Shown: positions 21,292-30,445, counted from the stretch's first letter. The stretch is DNA of 64,000 nt from Actinomyces massiliensis 4401292 (GCF_000269805.1 NZ_JH711483.1:289261-353260), one strand, 5' to 3'. The notes: generated from the sequence alone by a model not told the origin. Numbers and translations: made by a program.

Positions 21292-22778
21292 CCGGCGCGT
21301 CTGGCTCCGCCGGCGGCCCTGGTAACACTGACAGCCCTGGCAGTGCTGCCGGCGATGTGGAGACCGGCAAGACTCTTCGCGTCCAAACCACGCCGATTCC
21401 CGGCTTCCTGCGTCTCGATCTGACTGTCCACGGTGACAGGCGCGGATGGTTCAAGGAGAACTGGCAGCGCGAGAAGATGCTGGCGCTCGGCTTGCCGGAC
21501 TTCGGGCCGGTCCAGAACAACATCTCCTTCAACAACGAGGTCGGTGTCACCCGCGGTATTCATGCCGAGCCCTGGGACAAGTTCGTCTCGGTGGCCACGG
21601 GGCGGGTCTTCGGCGCCTGGGTTGACTTGCGCGACGGGCCGAGCTTCGGCGCCGTCTACACGTGCGAGATCGACCCGTCAGTGGCCGTGTTCGTTCCCAA
21701 GGGCGTGGGGAACGCCTATCAGACTCTGGAACCGGATACCGCCTACACCTATTTGGTCAACGATCACTGGTCGCCCGATGCGGCGTACACGTTCCTCAAC
21801 CTCGCCGACGAGACCGCCGCGGTGCCGTGGCCCATTCCGCTGGAGCGGGCGATCCTGTCCGATAAGGACAGGGCGCATCCGCGCATGGCGGAGGTGGCGC
21901 CAATGCCGGTCGAACCCGAGCGCGGACGCCGTGTGCTGGTCACCGGTGCTCGCGGTCAGCTCGGACGCGAGCTCATGAAGCAGTTGCCGCAGGCCGGCTA
22001 CACCGTCACCGGCGTCGACCTTCCCGAGGCGGATGTCTCCGACGCAGTGCAGATGACGGCCTGGGACTGGTCGGCTTACGACATCGTCATCAACGCCGCC
22101 GCCTGGACTGACGTCGATGGCGCCGAGACGCCGGACGGGCGCCGCCTGTCCTGGCGGGCCAACGCCACCGGTCCGGCCAACCTGGCCCGTGCGGCAGCCG
22201 CACACGGCTTCACGCTGGTGCACATCTCGAGCGAGTACACCTTCGACGGCACTGCCGGCATCCATACCGAGGATGAGCCTCCCAGCCCTCTCGGCGTCTA
22301 CGGCCAGTCCAAGGCCGGCGGTGACGCCGCAGTGGAGGCGGCCCCCCGCCACTATCTCGTGCGCACGAGCTGGGTGGTCGGCGACGGCAAGAACTTCGTG
22401 CGGACCATGGCCTCTCTGGCGGAGCGCGGCATCGCCCCGAAGGTTGTGGCGGACCAGACCGGGCGGCTGACCTTCACCACTGATCTCGCCGCGGGCATCA
22501 TCCACCTGCTGTCCACCGGAGCGGAGTACGGCACCTACAATCTGTCGGGTCGAGGGCCGGTCGTCTCCTGGTGCGATATCGCCCGTCGCGTCTATGAGCT
22601 CGTGGGGCGCAGCGCCGCGGAGGTCACGCCGGTGACGACGGCCGAGTACTACGCCGGTCAGGAGGGCATCGCTCCGCGCCCGCTGAGCAGTGCTCTGGAT
22701 CTGTCCAGGATCGAGGCCACCGGTTTCACTCCCGCAGACTCCATGGAGCGCCTGGAGGCTTACGTCCCGACCCTGTGA
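21288..22778 (+). CDS. rmlCD: Fused dTDP-4-keto-6-deoxyglucose 3,5-epimerase / dTDP-4-dehydrorhamnose reductase
   Basis: A 496-residue bifunctional protein for the last two steps of dTDP-L-rhamnose synthesis. After a Gly/Ser-rich N-terminus, the cupin RmlC domain (about 33-205) has RGIH with catalytic His92, nearby Lys98, and VPKGVGNAYQTL. The RmlD domain (about 213-496) has the nucleotide motif TGARGQLG, an NAAAWTDVDGAE segment and the catalytic Tyr338/Lys342 in YGQSK. Such RmlC-RmlD fusions occur in several Actinobacteria. The ATG overlaps the upstream glycosyltransferase stop by 4 bases. Confidence 0.93.
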   Translation: MTGASGSAGGPGNTDSPGSAAGDVETGKTLRVQTTPIPGFLRLDLTVHGDRRGWFKENWQREKMLALGLPDFGPVQNNISFNNEVGVTRGIHAEPWDKFVSVATGRVFGAWVDLRDGPSFGAVYTCEIDPSVAVFVPKGVGNAYQTLEPDTAYTYLVNDHWSPDAAYTFLNLADETAAVPWPIPLERAILSDKDRAHPRMAEVAPMPVEPERGRRVLVTGARGQLGRELMKQLPQAGYTVTGVDLPEADVSDAVQMTAWDWSAYDIVINAAAWTDVDGAETPDGRRLSWRANATGPANLARAAAAHGFTLVHISSEYTFDGTAGIHTEDEPPSPLGVYGQSKAGGDAAVEAAPRHYLVRTSWVVGDGKNFVRTMASLAERGIAPKVVADQTGRLTFTTDLAAGIIHLLSTGAEYGTYNLSGRGPVVSWCDIARRVYELVGRSAAEVTPVTTAEYYAGQEGIAPRPLSSALDLSRIEATGFTPADSMERLEAYVPTL

Positions 22779-22867
22779 GCGATTGCGAGCGGTGGGGCAT
22801 GAGTACTCATGAGTACTGACGTGTCGGCTGAAGCCTGAGATCCCGAGTCCGGTCCCGATGCCGGTTT

Positions 22868-24115
22868 TCAGTCGGCGGGGGCCTCGGACGAGGCCCGTCG
22901 CAGTGCCAGGAACAGGCTCATGAGGAAGACGACGACGAGGACTCCCATCGCCCCCGCGTACGCCAGGGAGGCCCCCAGCAGGGCATAGGCGGGGACGAGT
23001 ACGAAGCACAGGAGGGTGATCGCTCCCGCCGCGGCGATGTACCCCGCGAAGACTAGCTTCTGCAGTCGCATGGTCGTGAGCGCGTAGTAGAGAACCACTC
23101 CCGCCGCATTCAGCGCTCCGCCCGCCACCAGCACCATGAGCTCGAGCATGGAGCCGGAGACATCCGTGTGGTAGACGAGGCGGAGCGCTGGGGCGCCGAT
23201 CGTGTAGGTGGCCAGTGCGACCGCAGCGAATGCCACGAGGGTCCCGAGCAGACCCTTCCTGATGATCGCCGAGAATCCGGCCCGGTCCGCGCCGATCCAC
23301 CGGTTGGCCATTTGGGTGAGCAGGGGTCGGAAGATGACGAATGAGAGCAGATTGATGGTGAATGCGGGCATGAAGATGATGGCGAAGTAGCCCTGCTGCT
23401 CGGGATCGAGATAGCGATCGATCGCGAACCTGGGCGCGTTGGCCAGGTACAGCGCGATGAACGAGGCCAGGAACAGCGGCAGACATTCGATCAGGACCTG
23501 CTTGATGGAGCGCAGCTCCCACCGCGGTCGCAGATCGAACATGCCTCTGGCGGGCGGGAGATAGGCGCCCAGCAGCACGATCGTCGAGACCACCAGGGTG
23601 ATGGCGGCGGCCATGAGCATGCTTCCGGTGGCCACAAGTATTCCGGAGAAGACCGTGATTGTGATCAGGGTGCGGAAGAAGCAGGCCTTCCCTGCGATGT
23701 CCAGACGCCCTTCCCTCTGGAACTCGCAGTAGTAAACGTCCTCGAAAGCCTCGAAGACGCGCAGGAAGGCGATCATCGCGATGAGGGCGGCGCTGGCGAG
23801 ATCATCCCCGGAGATCACCGCGTATCCGATGATGCCGGCGATCATCGCCCCTACGGTTACCAGCCGGGTGGCCAGGTAGGTGCCGAAATCGAAGCGGTGA
23901 CGGGCATCGGTGACGTGATAGGTGCGCACCTCGTACATGCCGAGGGCCTGGAACTGCTGTCCGACGGCATTGGCCAGTGAGAAGACGCCCGCCGCATATA
24001 GGTCGGCGCTGCGCTTGACGACGAGGAGCAGGACCGCCGTCGTCAGGGACAGCATGAGGGATGCGGCTGTGTTCCAGAAGTAGTCGCGGGCCTGCGAGGT
24101 CTCCGGTGCGGACAT
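22868..24115 (-). CDS. Wzx-like oligosaccharide flippase
   Basis: A 415-residue polytopic membrane protein with about twelve hydrophobic helices and the N-terminal pattern FWNTAASLMLSLTTAVLLLVV seen in polysaccharide-transport (MOP superfamily) proteins. It would flip undecaprenyl-linked repeat units across the membrane. It is the last gene of the leftward run from rmlA through the phosphocholine genes, which suggests that its substrate is the phosphocholine-bearing oligosaccharide. No Wzy polymerase was recognised in the window. Start ATG at 24115. Confidence 0.85.
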   Translation of the reverse strand: MSAPETSQARDYFWNTAASLMLSLTTAVLLLVVKRSADLYAAGVFSLANAVGQQFQALGMYEVRTYHVTDARHRFDFGTYLATRLVTVGAMIAGIIGYAVISGDDLASAALIAMIAFLRVFEAFEDVYYCEFQREGRLDIAGKACFFRTLITITVFSGILVATGSMLMAAAITLVVSTIVLLGAYLPPARGMFDLRPRWELRSIKQVLIECLPLFLASFIALYLANAPRFAIDRYLDPEQQGYFAIIFMPAFTINLLSFVIFRPLLTQMANRWIGADRAGFSAIIRKGLLGTLVAFAAVALATYTIGAPALRLVYHTDVSGSMLELMVLVAGGALNAAGVVLYYALTTMRLQKLVFAGYIAAAGAITLLCFVLVPAYALLGASLAYAGAMGVLVVVFLMSLFLALRRASSEAPAD

Positions 24116-24216
24116 GCTCGTGCCTCCTGAGGGCGGTGGGGCTGTGGGAACGGTGCGCTACGCGCAAACCAGCCCGCAGCTCAGGGACGCCGTGAGGCGT
24201 CATCGTGGCGGCACCT

Positions 24217-25089
24217 TCAGGGGAGAGTACTCTCGTAGGGGCCGAAGTCGACAGTGTGTGGTTTGTGGTTCCTGCGCTGGTCCTCCGGCGGCAGTTCCAT
24301 GTAGTCGCCGTAGCCGCGGCGCAGAAGCACGTCGTACTCGTGGGGCAGCATGACCGTGATGTCCTCGAAGGGGACCTCGTGGACGGGGAAGAGCTCCTCC
24401 CTCGTCAGCGCCCAGTTCTCGGGGTCGCGCATGGAGAAGTCCGCCATGCGCTTGGTCTCGGCGTGCTCGTAGGTCCGGGCCGCCTTCTCCCAGCGGGACT
24501 GGAGCAGCCTCGGGGTGATGCCCAGGCAGCGCATGATCCAGTGGACGGTCGTGGTCACGGAGTAGATCGCTGCCCGCCGCGCCCCCGTGATCCCGATGAG
24601 GTAGGGCCTCGGTGTTCCGCGCAGGAACAGGAGGCGCCCCCACAACCAGGTGCGCCGGCTCATGGCGCGGAAGGCGCTCGGGGAGTCGGGTGCGTTGTCC
24701 ACCGGCAGGATGTCCAGGGAGATCGGCATGCGGTAGGTCGAGTCCTTGGCGAACTCGGGGATCAGCAGCGTGTCCTTGAGGACCAGCTTGGAGAACATGA
24801 ACGGGTAGTCGCGGATCGTGCGGGTGTTGTCCACCCGGAACTCCTCGCCGAGTTTCTCGGGCGCCTCGGCGAGGAAGCGCTCGTAGTCGCTGCGCGTCAT
24901 CATGACGTCGATATCGTCGTCCCAGGGGATGAATCCCTTGTGGCGCACGGCGCCGATGGCCGTTCCACCGTAGACGGCGTAGGAGACGCCCAATTGCCTG
25001 CACACGCGGTCGAACTCCGCGAGCATCTTGGTCAGCAGCAGGTGAACCCTGTGCAGCATCTGCGGGTCGGCGCTGTCGTCAGTCGTCAT
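24217..25089 (-). CDS. licD: LicD family phosphotransferase
   Basis: A 290-residue protein of the LicD/fukutin nucleotidyltransferase-fold family that transfers phosphocholine (or a related phospho-group) from CDP-choline to glycan. It shows VYGGTAIGAVRHKGFIPWDDDID, with Asp57-Asp58-Asp59 and Asp61 as the metal-binding cluster. The ATG at 25089 has GGGGAG upstream; the longer open frame is not needed. The adjacent LicB-like transporter and LicC-LicA fusion supply CDP-choline and strongly support phosphocholine as the donated group. Confidence 0.9.
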   Translation of the reverse strand: MTTDDSADPQMLHRVHLLLTKMLAEFDRVCRQLGVSYAVYGGTAIGAVRHKGFIPWDDDIDVMMTRSDYERFLAEAPEKLGEEFRVDNTRTIRDYPFMFSKLVLKDTLLIPEFAKDSTYRMPISLDILPVDNAPDSPSAFRAMSRRTWLWGRLLFLRGTPRPYLIGITGARRAAIYSVTTTVHWIMRCLGITPRLLQSRWEKAARTYEHAETKRMADFSMRDPENWALTREELFPVHEVPFEDITVMLPHEYDVLLRRGYGDYMELPPEDQRRNHKPHTVDFGPYESTLP

Positions 25090-25223
25090 ACGTGGCTCCC
25101 CTTGAGATCGACCAGCCCCGACGTCGAGGGGCACCGGCCCGCATTTTCTCACGGGGCGCTTCAGGCGACCTAGCGACAATGCGGGTGGCCGGTGTCACTC
25201 GACGATGCATCGGTGATCCGTTC

Positions 25224-26252
25224 TCAGGAGCGCGGGCCCGCGGTCGGGAGCGCCGCATCCCGATCGGTTCCGTCGTCCTGTCCCTCGGCCGCCTTCTTCG
25301 AGAAGCCGTCGGCGGTCCTGCCGGCCGACGGGCGGGTGAGTCGCAGCTCGCGCCAGTCGGGGGAGGCCGCCAGGACGGTGCCAGTCAGGGCGACGATGCA
25401 GCAGACGACCTGCAGGCTGGTCGGCACGGTTCCTTGCAGGACCAGCGCGAAGATAACGGCCCAGGCGGCGTAGGAGATGTTCAACGCCATCCCGCGCGAG
25501 GCGCCAATGGTGTCGATGGCCTTGTAGTAGAAGAGGTAGGAGGCCGCTCCGGTGAGCGCCGCCAGGGCGATGATGGCGGTCGCCGTCGAGATGGTGGCGC
25601 CCGCGGCGAAGTGGAGCGCGCCCGAGACGGGGATGACGATGATCAGGTAGGTCAGGCCCGAGGTGGTCTGGCGGATGTGGAGCGCCGTCTCGTTGTCGAC
25701 GGTGTCGTCGCGCATGCCCCAGGCCAGGAGGACCGCCTCCGAGCCCCAGCCGACCACGCACGCCAGCGATCCGAGCAGCCCGACGATCGGCGAGCCCGTG
25801 GTCGTCTCGCTGGAAGAGGACCAGCCGATCACCGCCACGGCCGCCAGCGCCACCAGGAGGGCGATGATCTGGCCGGGACGCATGCGCTCCTTGAGCAGGA
25901 TGAAGGCGAGCAGCGTGCCGAATGCGGGATAGAACGAGGAGATGATCGCGGTGTAGCCCGGACCGATGTTGTTGATGGCGATGAGGTAGCCGCTCATGCC
26001 GACCGGGCCGCCCAGCAGGGCGGCCAGCATGACCGCCTTGCCACTGCGTGTTCTGATCGCCGCCACTGTGTCTCGCAGGCGTCCGCGGATCCCCATGTAG
26101 ATCAGCAGGATGATGGCGCTGGACGCGTCGTGGAGGGCCGCGCCGGTGATGGAGGCGCTGGGCGAATCGAGGAAGGGCGTCAGCAGGAGGGCCATGCTGA
26201 GCACGACGGTGTCGACGCCCCAGAGCATGCCGCTGAGAACTCCGTACTTCAT
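25224..26252 (-). CDS. licB: LicB-like DMT-family transporter (choline uptake)
   Basis: A 342-residue drug/metabolite-transporter-fold protein with about ten hydrophobic helices in two repeated EamA-like halves, and a 45-residue charged tail. In the lic loci of Haemophilus and pneumococcus the DMT protein LicB imports choline. The placement here, 10 bases after the kinase/cytidylyltransferase gene, supports the same role. GAGGAG precedes the ATG at 26252. Substrate is inferred from context only; ethanolamine or another amine cannot be excluded. Confidence 0.85.
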   Translation of the reverse strand: MKYGVLSGMLWGVDTVVLSMALLLTPFLDSPSASITGAALHDASSAIILLIYMGIRGRLRDTVAAIRTRSGKAVMLAALLGGPVGMSGYLIAINNIGPGYTAIISSFYPAFGTLLAFILLKERMRPGQIIALLVALAAVAVIGWSSSSETTTGSPIVGLLGSLACVVGWGSEAVLLAWGMRDDTVDNETALHIRQTTSGLTYLIIVIPVSGALHFAAGATISTATAIIALAALTGAASYLFYYKAIDTIGASRGMALNISYAAWAVIFALVLQGTVPTSLQVVCCIVALTGTVLAASPDWRELRLTRPSAGRTADGFSKKAAEGQDDGTDRDAALPTAGPRS

Positions 26253-26262
26253 GATGGGCTCC

Positions 26263-28092
26263 TCATTCCGAAAGGGATTGCGATGGGGCGGTGGCGGGCT
26301 GCGAGGCCGCCGCGTAGTCGGCCAGGAGGCGGTCGACGTGGTCCACGGCGTGGCGGTAGTAGATGAGGAGCCATTCGCCGACGTCGTCGCCCTCGGCCTC
26401 CTTGGCGAGCGCCCACACGTACCAGCACCAGCCGGCGAACACCACGTAGGACCAGAAGTGGCGGCGCTCGCGCTCCGTGGGCGTCCGGCCGAAGTAGAAC
26501 TCCAGCGCCTCATCGCCCTGCTCGAGCGACAGCTGGGCGCACACCACCATGGTGCCGAAGTCGCTGGCTATGTCGGACATGCCCGCGTACTCCCAGTCGA
26601 TGAGGTCGAGGTGGCCGTCGGCATCGACGAGGAAGTTCAGGTGGAAGAAGTCGTTGTGGCTCGGGGCCTTGGCGAAGCCGTCGGCGTCGGCGAGCTCCTT
26701 GAGCCGCATGACTTTGCCGCGCAGCTCGAAGTACCTGGGCACGTCGATGGGGCCGTAGCTCTTGAGGATCTTCTCGTACTTCACCCCCTCCTGGACGAAG
26801 TCGAAGTTCCTGGCCAGGGTCTTGCCGGACTCATGCAGGTTTCGGTCCATGCGCATGGCCTGCTTGAGCTCCTCGGGGCGGGATGCGTCCAGGTTCCGGC
26901 AGTCGGGGATGAACCGGGAGATCTTCCAGCCCTTGTCGGCGTCACCGGTGATGAATGTGCGATCGATGCCGAGGTCCCGGGCCAGGTTCAGCGCCTCGAG
27001 CTCGGCGCTCCGATCGACGATCTTGTCCGTGCCGATGCCCGGGTGCCGGTAGACGTACTGCCCGTCGCCCACGGTGAAATGGCACGAGAGGTTCGTAATG
27101 CCCTGCTTGAGCGGGTAGAAGTCGTGCACATCGTTCTTGCCGCATCCCAGGACCGAGGCGATGTTCTCGAAGATCTCGGAGTCGAGGTTGTTCACGAACA
27201 TGGGGTCGAAGCCGCGGACCTCGTCGAGAGAGTCGAACTCGTTGATCACTCCCGCCGGGTACTGCCGGATGACCATGTCGAGCTCCTTGACGTGCTCGAT
27301 GTAGATCTGCTCCCACAGCTTGGGCGCCGTTTCGGGCAGGGTGTAGACCTCTTCGAGAATGCGCCGGAAGCCGGTTGAGAATGCGCGGTCGAAGTAGACG
27401 TGGCCCAGCATCGTCCAGGCGTCGTGGCCGCCGACCGTCACGCCGGTGATCCGCCCGCCGGGGCCGGTGGTGATGCACCACTCCTGAGTGGGCCCCTCGA
27501 CGTACTGGGCCGAGTAGTAGGCCTGATAGACATGGGAGTCGAAGGGGTTGGACGTGAAGTAGTCGTCCGAGGAGCACACGTAGGTGTTGCCCAGGGACTC
27601 TCGCACCACCCACAGCGAGCCGTTGTTGTTCCGGGTCACGTAGTCGTCGTTGACGACGATCTTGGCTCCGAAGCGGTCCGCCAGGTGGAAGAAGTACTCC
27701 TTCTTGTATCCGACGATCACCGTGATGTCGGTGATGCCGGCCGCGTGCAGTTGTTCGATCTGCCTCTCGATGAGAACCTCGCCGCGCACGCGCAGCGCGC
27801 CCTTGGGGCGCTCATAGGAGATCGGGGCGAAGCGCTGGGCAAGGCCCGCGGCCATGATGACCGCGTTGTCGACCCGGTAGGGCTCCAGTGCTTCCCGTCC
27901 GGCCTGCGTGATGCGCCGCTTGTCGATGTACCCGGCGGCCTCGCACATGCGCACGGCGGTATTGACCCCGCCCAGCGACATCCGGGTGGATTCCTGAATC
28001 TGCCGCTGCGTCAGCGGGGCGTCCGCGCGCAGGAGGGCGTACAGGACGTCGAACTGGGGCTGCGAGAGCGTGCCTGTCATCGGCTTCACCAT
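26263..28092 (-). CDS. Winged-helix / phosphocholine cytidylyltransferase (LicC) / choline kinase (LicA) fusion
   Basis: A 609-residue three-part protein. Residues about 10-70 look like a MarR-type winged helix (QPQFDVLYALL, LTQRQIQESTRMSLGGVNTAVRMCEAAGYI). Residues about 75-300 are a nucleotidyltransferase (MAAGLAQRFAP, PKGALRV, SSDDYF) resembling LicC, which makes CDP-choline. Residues about 320-600 are a choline/ethanolamine kinase (LicA) with the Brenner motif SHNDFFHLN (His479, Asp481, Asn486) and IDWE (Asp499). It therefore converts choline to CDP-choline in one polypeptide, and may bind DNA or sense substrate with its N-terminus (inference). The start may be ATG 28092 or ATG 28077. Inverted repeats lie immediately upstream. 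Confidence 0.9.
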   Translation of the reverse strand: MVKPMTGTLSQPQFDVLYALLRADAPLTQRQIQESTRMSLGGVNTAVRMCEAAGYIDKRRITQAGREALEPYRVDNAVIMAAGLAQRFAPISYERPKGALRVRGEVLIERQIEQLHAAGITDITVIVGYKKEYFFHLADRFGAKIVVNDDYVTRNNNGSLWVVRESLGNTYVCSSDDYFTSNPFDSHVYQAYYSAQYVEGPTQEWCITTGPGGRITGVTVGGHDAWTMLGHVYFDRAFSTGFRRILEEVYTLPETAPKLWEQIYIEHVKELDMVIRQYPAGVINEFDSLDEVRGFDPMFVNNLDSEIFENIASVLGCGKNDVHDFYPLKQGITNLSCHFTVGDGQYVYRHPGIGTDKIVDRSAELEALNLARDLGIDRTFITGDADKGWKISRFIPDCRNLDASRPEELKQAMRMDRNLHESGKTLARNFDFVQEGVKYEKILKSYGPIDVPRYFELRGKVMRLKELADADGFAKAPSHNDFFHLNFLVDADGHLDLIDWEYAGMSDIASDFGTMVVCAQLSLEQGDEALEFYFGRTPTERERRHFWSYVVFAGWCWYVWALAKEAEGDDVGEWLLIYYRHAVDHVDRLLADYAAASQPATAPSQSLSE

Positions 28093-28099
28093 GTCCGTT

Positions 28100-28166
28100 C
28101 ATTTTCTGTTCGGTATCGGGCTCGTTCAAAGGTAGCGAACGGATAAAGAAAAGTGAACAGAAAGTG
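28100..28166. promoter_or_regulatory. Inverted-repeat region upstream of the LicC-LicA fusion (candidate operator)
   Basis: CATTTTCTGTTC at 28100-28111 and GAACAGAAAGTG at 28155-28166 are reverse complements with one mismatch, 43 bases apart. Further GTTC/GAAC half-sites lie between them. The region separates rmlA from the fusion gene, whose N-terminus looks like a winged helix, so autoregulation is possible. No binding evidence exists in the sequence itself. Confidence 0.4.
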
Positions 28167-28202
28167 GGGGGCATCACTGGCTGCTGCCGATGGGCCGTCG
28201 GG

Positions 28203-29075
28203 TCATTCTCGTCCGCGGTCCAGCAGTCCCAGGAGGTAGGTCCCGTAACCGGACTTGGCGAGTGGTTCGGCGCGAGTGCGCAGGCCGTCGTCGTCGATGA
28301 ACCCCATGCGCCAGGCGACCTCCTCGGGGCAGCCGATGTTGAGGCCCTGGCGGTGCTCGACTGTGCGCACGAAGCTGGTCGCGTCCGCGAGCGAGTCGAA
28401 GGTGCCCGTATCGAGCCAGGCGGTGCCGCGGGGGAGGATCTCGACCGACAGGCGCCCGGACTCCAGGTAGGCGCGGTTGATGTCGGTGATCTCGTACTCT
28501 CCGCGGGCCGAGGGGCTCAGGTCCGCCGCTATCCCGACGACGTTGTTGTCGTAGAAGTACAGGCCCGGCACCGCATAGTCCGACTTGGGGTGGGCCGGCT
28601 TCTCCTCGATGGAGACGGCTCGCAGGGCGTCGTCGAACTCGACGACGCCGTAGGCGGTGGGGTCGGCGACCTGGTAGGCGTAGACGACGCCGCCGTCGGG
28701 GCTCGTGTGACGGCGCAGCTGAGTGCCCATGCCGGGGCCATAGAAGATGTTGTCGCCCAGGATCAGGGCGGCGCTCTCGGTGCCGATGAAGTCCGCGCCG
28801 AGCACGAAGGCCTGGGCCAGGCCGTTGGGCACCTCCTGGACGGTGTAGGACAGGTTGACGCCCAGCTGGGAGCCGTCGCCCAGGAGCCGGTGGAAGCTCG
28901 GGGCGTCGTGCGGGGTGGTGATGATCAGGACGTCCTGGATGCCTGCGAGCATGAGCGTACTCAGCGGGTAGTAGATCATCGGCTTGTCGTAGACCGGCAT
29001 GAGCTGCTTGGAGACGCCCAGGGTGATCGGGTTGAGTCGCGTGCCGGAGCCCCCGGCCAGAATGATTCCTCGCAT
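28203..29075 (-). CDS. rmlA: Glucose-1-phosphate thymidylyltransferase
   Basis: A 290-residue nucleotidyltransferase making dTDP-glucose, the committed step to dTDP-rhamnose. It begins [14 protein letters not shown] (signature GGSGTR at 8-13), followed by [18 protein letters not shown] and LGDNIFYG, typical of RmlA; length is normal. There is no ribosome site before the ATG at 29075; CACACT lies 6 bases upstream on this strand, consistent with a leaderless mRNA. An ATG 18 bases farther upstream is an alternative. The phosphocholine genes follow on the same strand after 110 bases. Confidence 0.95.
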   Translation of the reverse strand: MRGIILAGGSGTRLNPITLGVSKQLMPVYDKPMIYYPLSTLMLAGIQDVLIITTPHDAPSFHRLLGDGSQLGVNLSYTVQEVPNGLAQAFVLGADFIGTESAALILGDNIFYGPGMGTQLRRHTSPDGGVVYAYQVADPTAYGVVEFDDALRAVSIEEKPAHPKSDYAVPGLYFYDNNVVGIAADLSPSARGEYEITDINRAYLESGRLSVEILPRGTAWLDTGTFDSLADATSFVRTVEHRQGLNIGCPEEVAWRMGFIDDDGLRTRAEPLAKSGYGTYLLGLLDRGRE

Positions 29076-29081
29076 GTACTC

Positions 29082-29087
29082 AGTGTG
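29082..29087 (-). promoter_or_regulatory. Candidate leaderless -10 (CACACT) for rmlA
   Basis: Minus-strand CACACT is separated by 6 bases from the rmlA ATG, the same hexamer and spacing as before the DUF6912 gene at 61852. Confidence 0.35.
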
Positions 29088-29229
29088 GCGCATGTGCGCC
29101 TTCGCAGTCATGCAGTCATGCGGTGATGGGGGGCGACGCGGGGCAGCAGGGGGCGGTGGTGGTCGATAACGATAGATGCCGGTCGGTGTCAGTCGATGTG
29201 GCATCCCGGGTGCGTGGCGGGTGATGGGT

Positions 29230-29235
29230 TAGCGT
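29230..29235 (+). promoter_or_regulatory. TAGCGT -10 for a leaderless manA transcript
   Basis: TAGCGT is followed by 7 bases and the ATG at 29243, and no Shine-Dalgarno sequence is present. The geometry matches leaderless actinobacterial promoters. Confidence 0.45.
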
Positions 29236-29242
29236 GCCCGGT

Positions 29243-30436
29243 ATGGAACGACTCATCGGTGCGCGCCAGTCCTATGACTGGGGCTCGACGGCCGCCATTC
29301 CCGAGCTGCTGGGCGAGCGCTCCGACGGCCGCCCCTGGGCCGAGCAGTGGTACGGCTCCCACGCATCGGGTCCCACCGGCCTCATGGATCGCTCCGGCAC
29401 CCTGGCCGACCTCATCGCTGCCGATCCGCAGCGACTGCTGGGGGAGGACGTCGTGAGGCGATTCGGCTCCCAGCTGCCCTTCCTGCTCAAGCTCATCGCG
29501 CCCGAGCAGGCGCTGTCGCTGCAGGTTCATCCCTCCATGGAGCAGGCGATCGAGGGGTACCGGCGTGAGAATGAGGCGGGCTTGGCGCTCGATGATCCCG
29601 ACCGCTCGTACAAGGACGCCAACCACAAGCCGGAGATGGTGCTGGCTCTGACCCGCTACGACGCCGTTGCGGGCTTCCGCGCCCCTCGCCGGGCTGCCGA
29701 AGTACTGACTGGTCTCGATGCCGTGCTCGCCCACCGTATGCGGCGCACTCTGCGTCTGAATCCGACCCGATTCGGTATCCGTCAGGTCTTCTCCGAGCTC
29801 GTGTCTACCGGGACTCGTCCCACGTCCGCTGAGATCGATGAACTGGTCTGCGAGATCGTGGCGCGCCTCGAGCGGGGCGGCTCCCCGTCACGGCGCGCTG
29901 ACGCCAATGCCGTGCTGATGGCCCGAACTTTCCCGGGCGACCCCGGAGTGGCGGCGGCGCTGCTGCTCAACCCCGTCACGCTTCAGCCGGGCGAGGCCCT
30001 TTTCGTGCCTGCGGGAAGCGTGCACGCCTACATCAGTGGACTCGGTGTGGAGATCATGGCCTCGTCCGACAATGTGCTGCGTGCGGGGCTGACGACCAAG
30101 CACGTCGATGTGCCCTCCATGCTCGCCTGCGTGGATTATGTGGCCGCTCCGCCGGTGCGCCCGGCGCCGGAGTACCTTTCTCGGGCCACCCGCGCCTACT
30201 ACGCGCCCGTGGACGATTTCGAGCTTCTCGTGACCGAGGTCGTTCCCGCCGACGGCCGTGTGCAGGTTCCCGGGCGCGGGCCTCGGATCGCGCTGGCTGT
30301 CGAGGGGGCGACGACGATCACGACTCCCGCCGGTCAGGCGGAGCTCGAACGTGGGCAGGCCCTGTTCATCGGCGCCGACGAGCGGGTGCTGGCCGTCGAA
30401 GGGGATGGAGTCGTCGTCCAGGCGGATGTTCCCTAG
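29243..30436 (+). CDS. manA: Mannose-6-phosphate isomerase, class I
   Basis: A 397-residue zinc cupin interconverting fructose-6-phosphate and mannose-6-phosphate. It has the zinc-ligand segments LSLQVHPS (about residues 91-98), NHKPEM and VHAYISG expected of type I ManA, and FLLKLIAPEQAL. ATG 29243 is chosen because it aligns with family starts (RLIGARQSYDWGS) and lies 7 bases after a TAGCGT box; an upstream in-frame ATG at 29234 is possible. manA is divergent from rmlA and convergent with the TIGR03089 gene. It feeds mannose precursors for cell-envelope glycans or sugar use. Confidence 0.93.
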   Translation: MERLIGARQSYDWGSTAAIPELLGERSDGRPWAEQWYGSHASGPTGLMDRSGTLADLIAADPQRLLGEDVVRRFGSQLPFLLKLIAPEQALSLQVHPSMEQAIEGYRRENEAGLALDDPDRSYKDANHKPEMVLALTRYDAVAGFRAPRRAAEVLTGLDAVLAHRMRRTLRLNPTRFGIRQVFSELVSTGTRPTSAEIDELVCEIVARLERGGSPSRRADANAVLMARTFPGDPGVAAALLLNPVTLQPGEALFVPAGSVHAYISGLGVEIMASSDNVLRAGLTTKHVDVPSMLACVDYVAAPPVRPAPEYLSRATRAYYAPVDDFELLVTEVVPADGRVQVPGRGPRIALAVEGATTITTPAGQAELERGQALFIGADERVLAVEGDGVVVQADVP

Positions 30437-30445
30437 ATGTCCTTC

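Noticed and set aside
26263-28140. Phase-variable repeat tract in the phosphocholine gene, as in Haemophilus lic1
   Set aside because: No tetranucleotide or homopolymer run was seen in or before the fusion gene.
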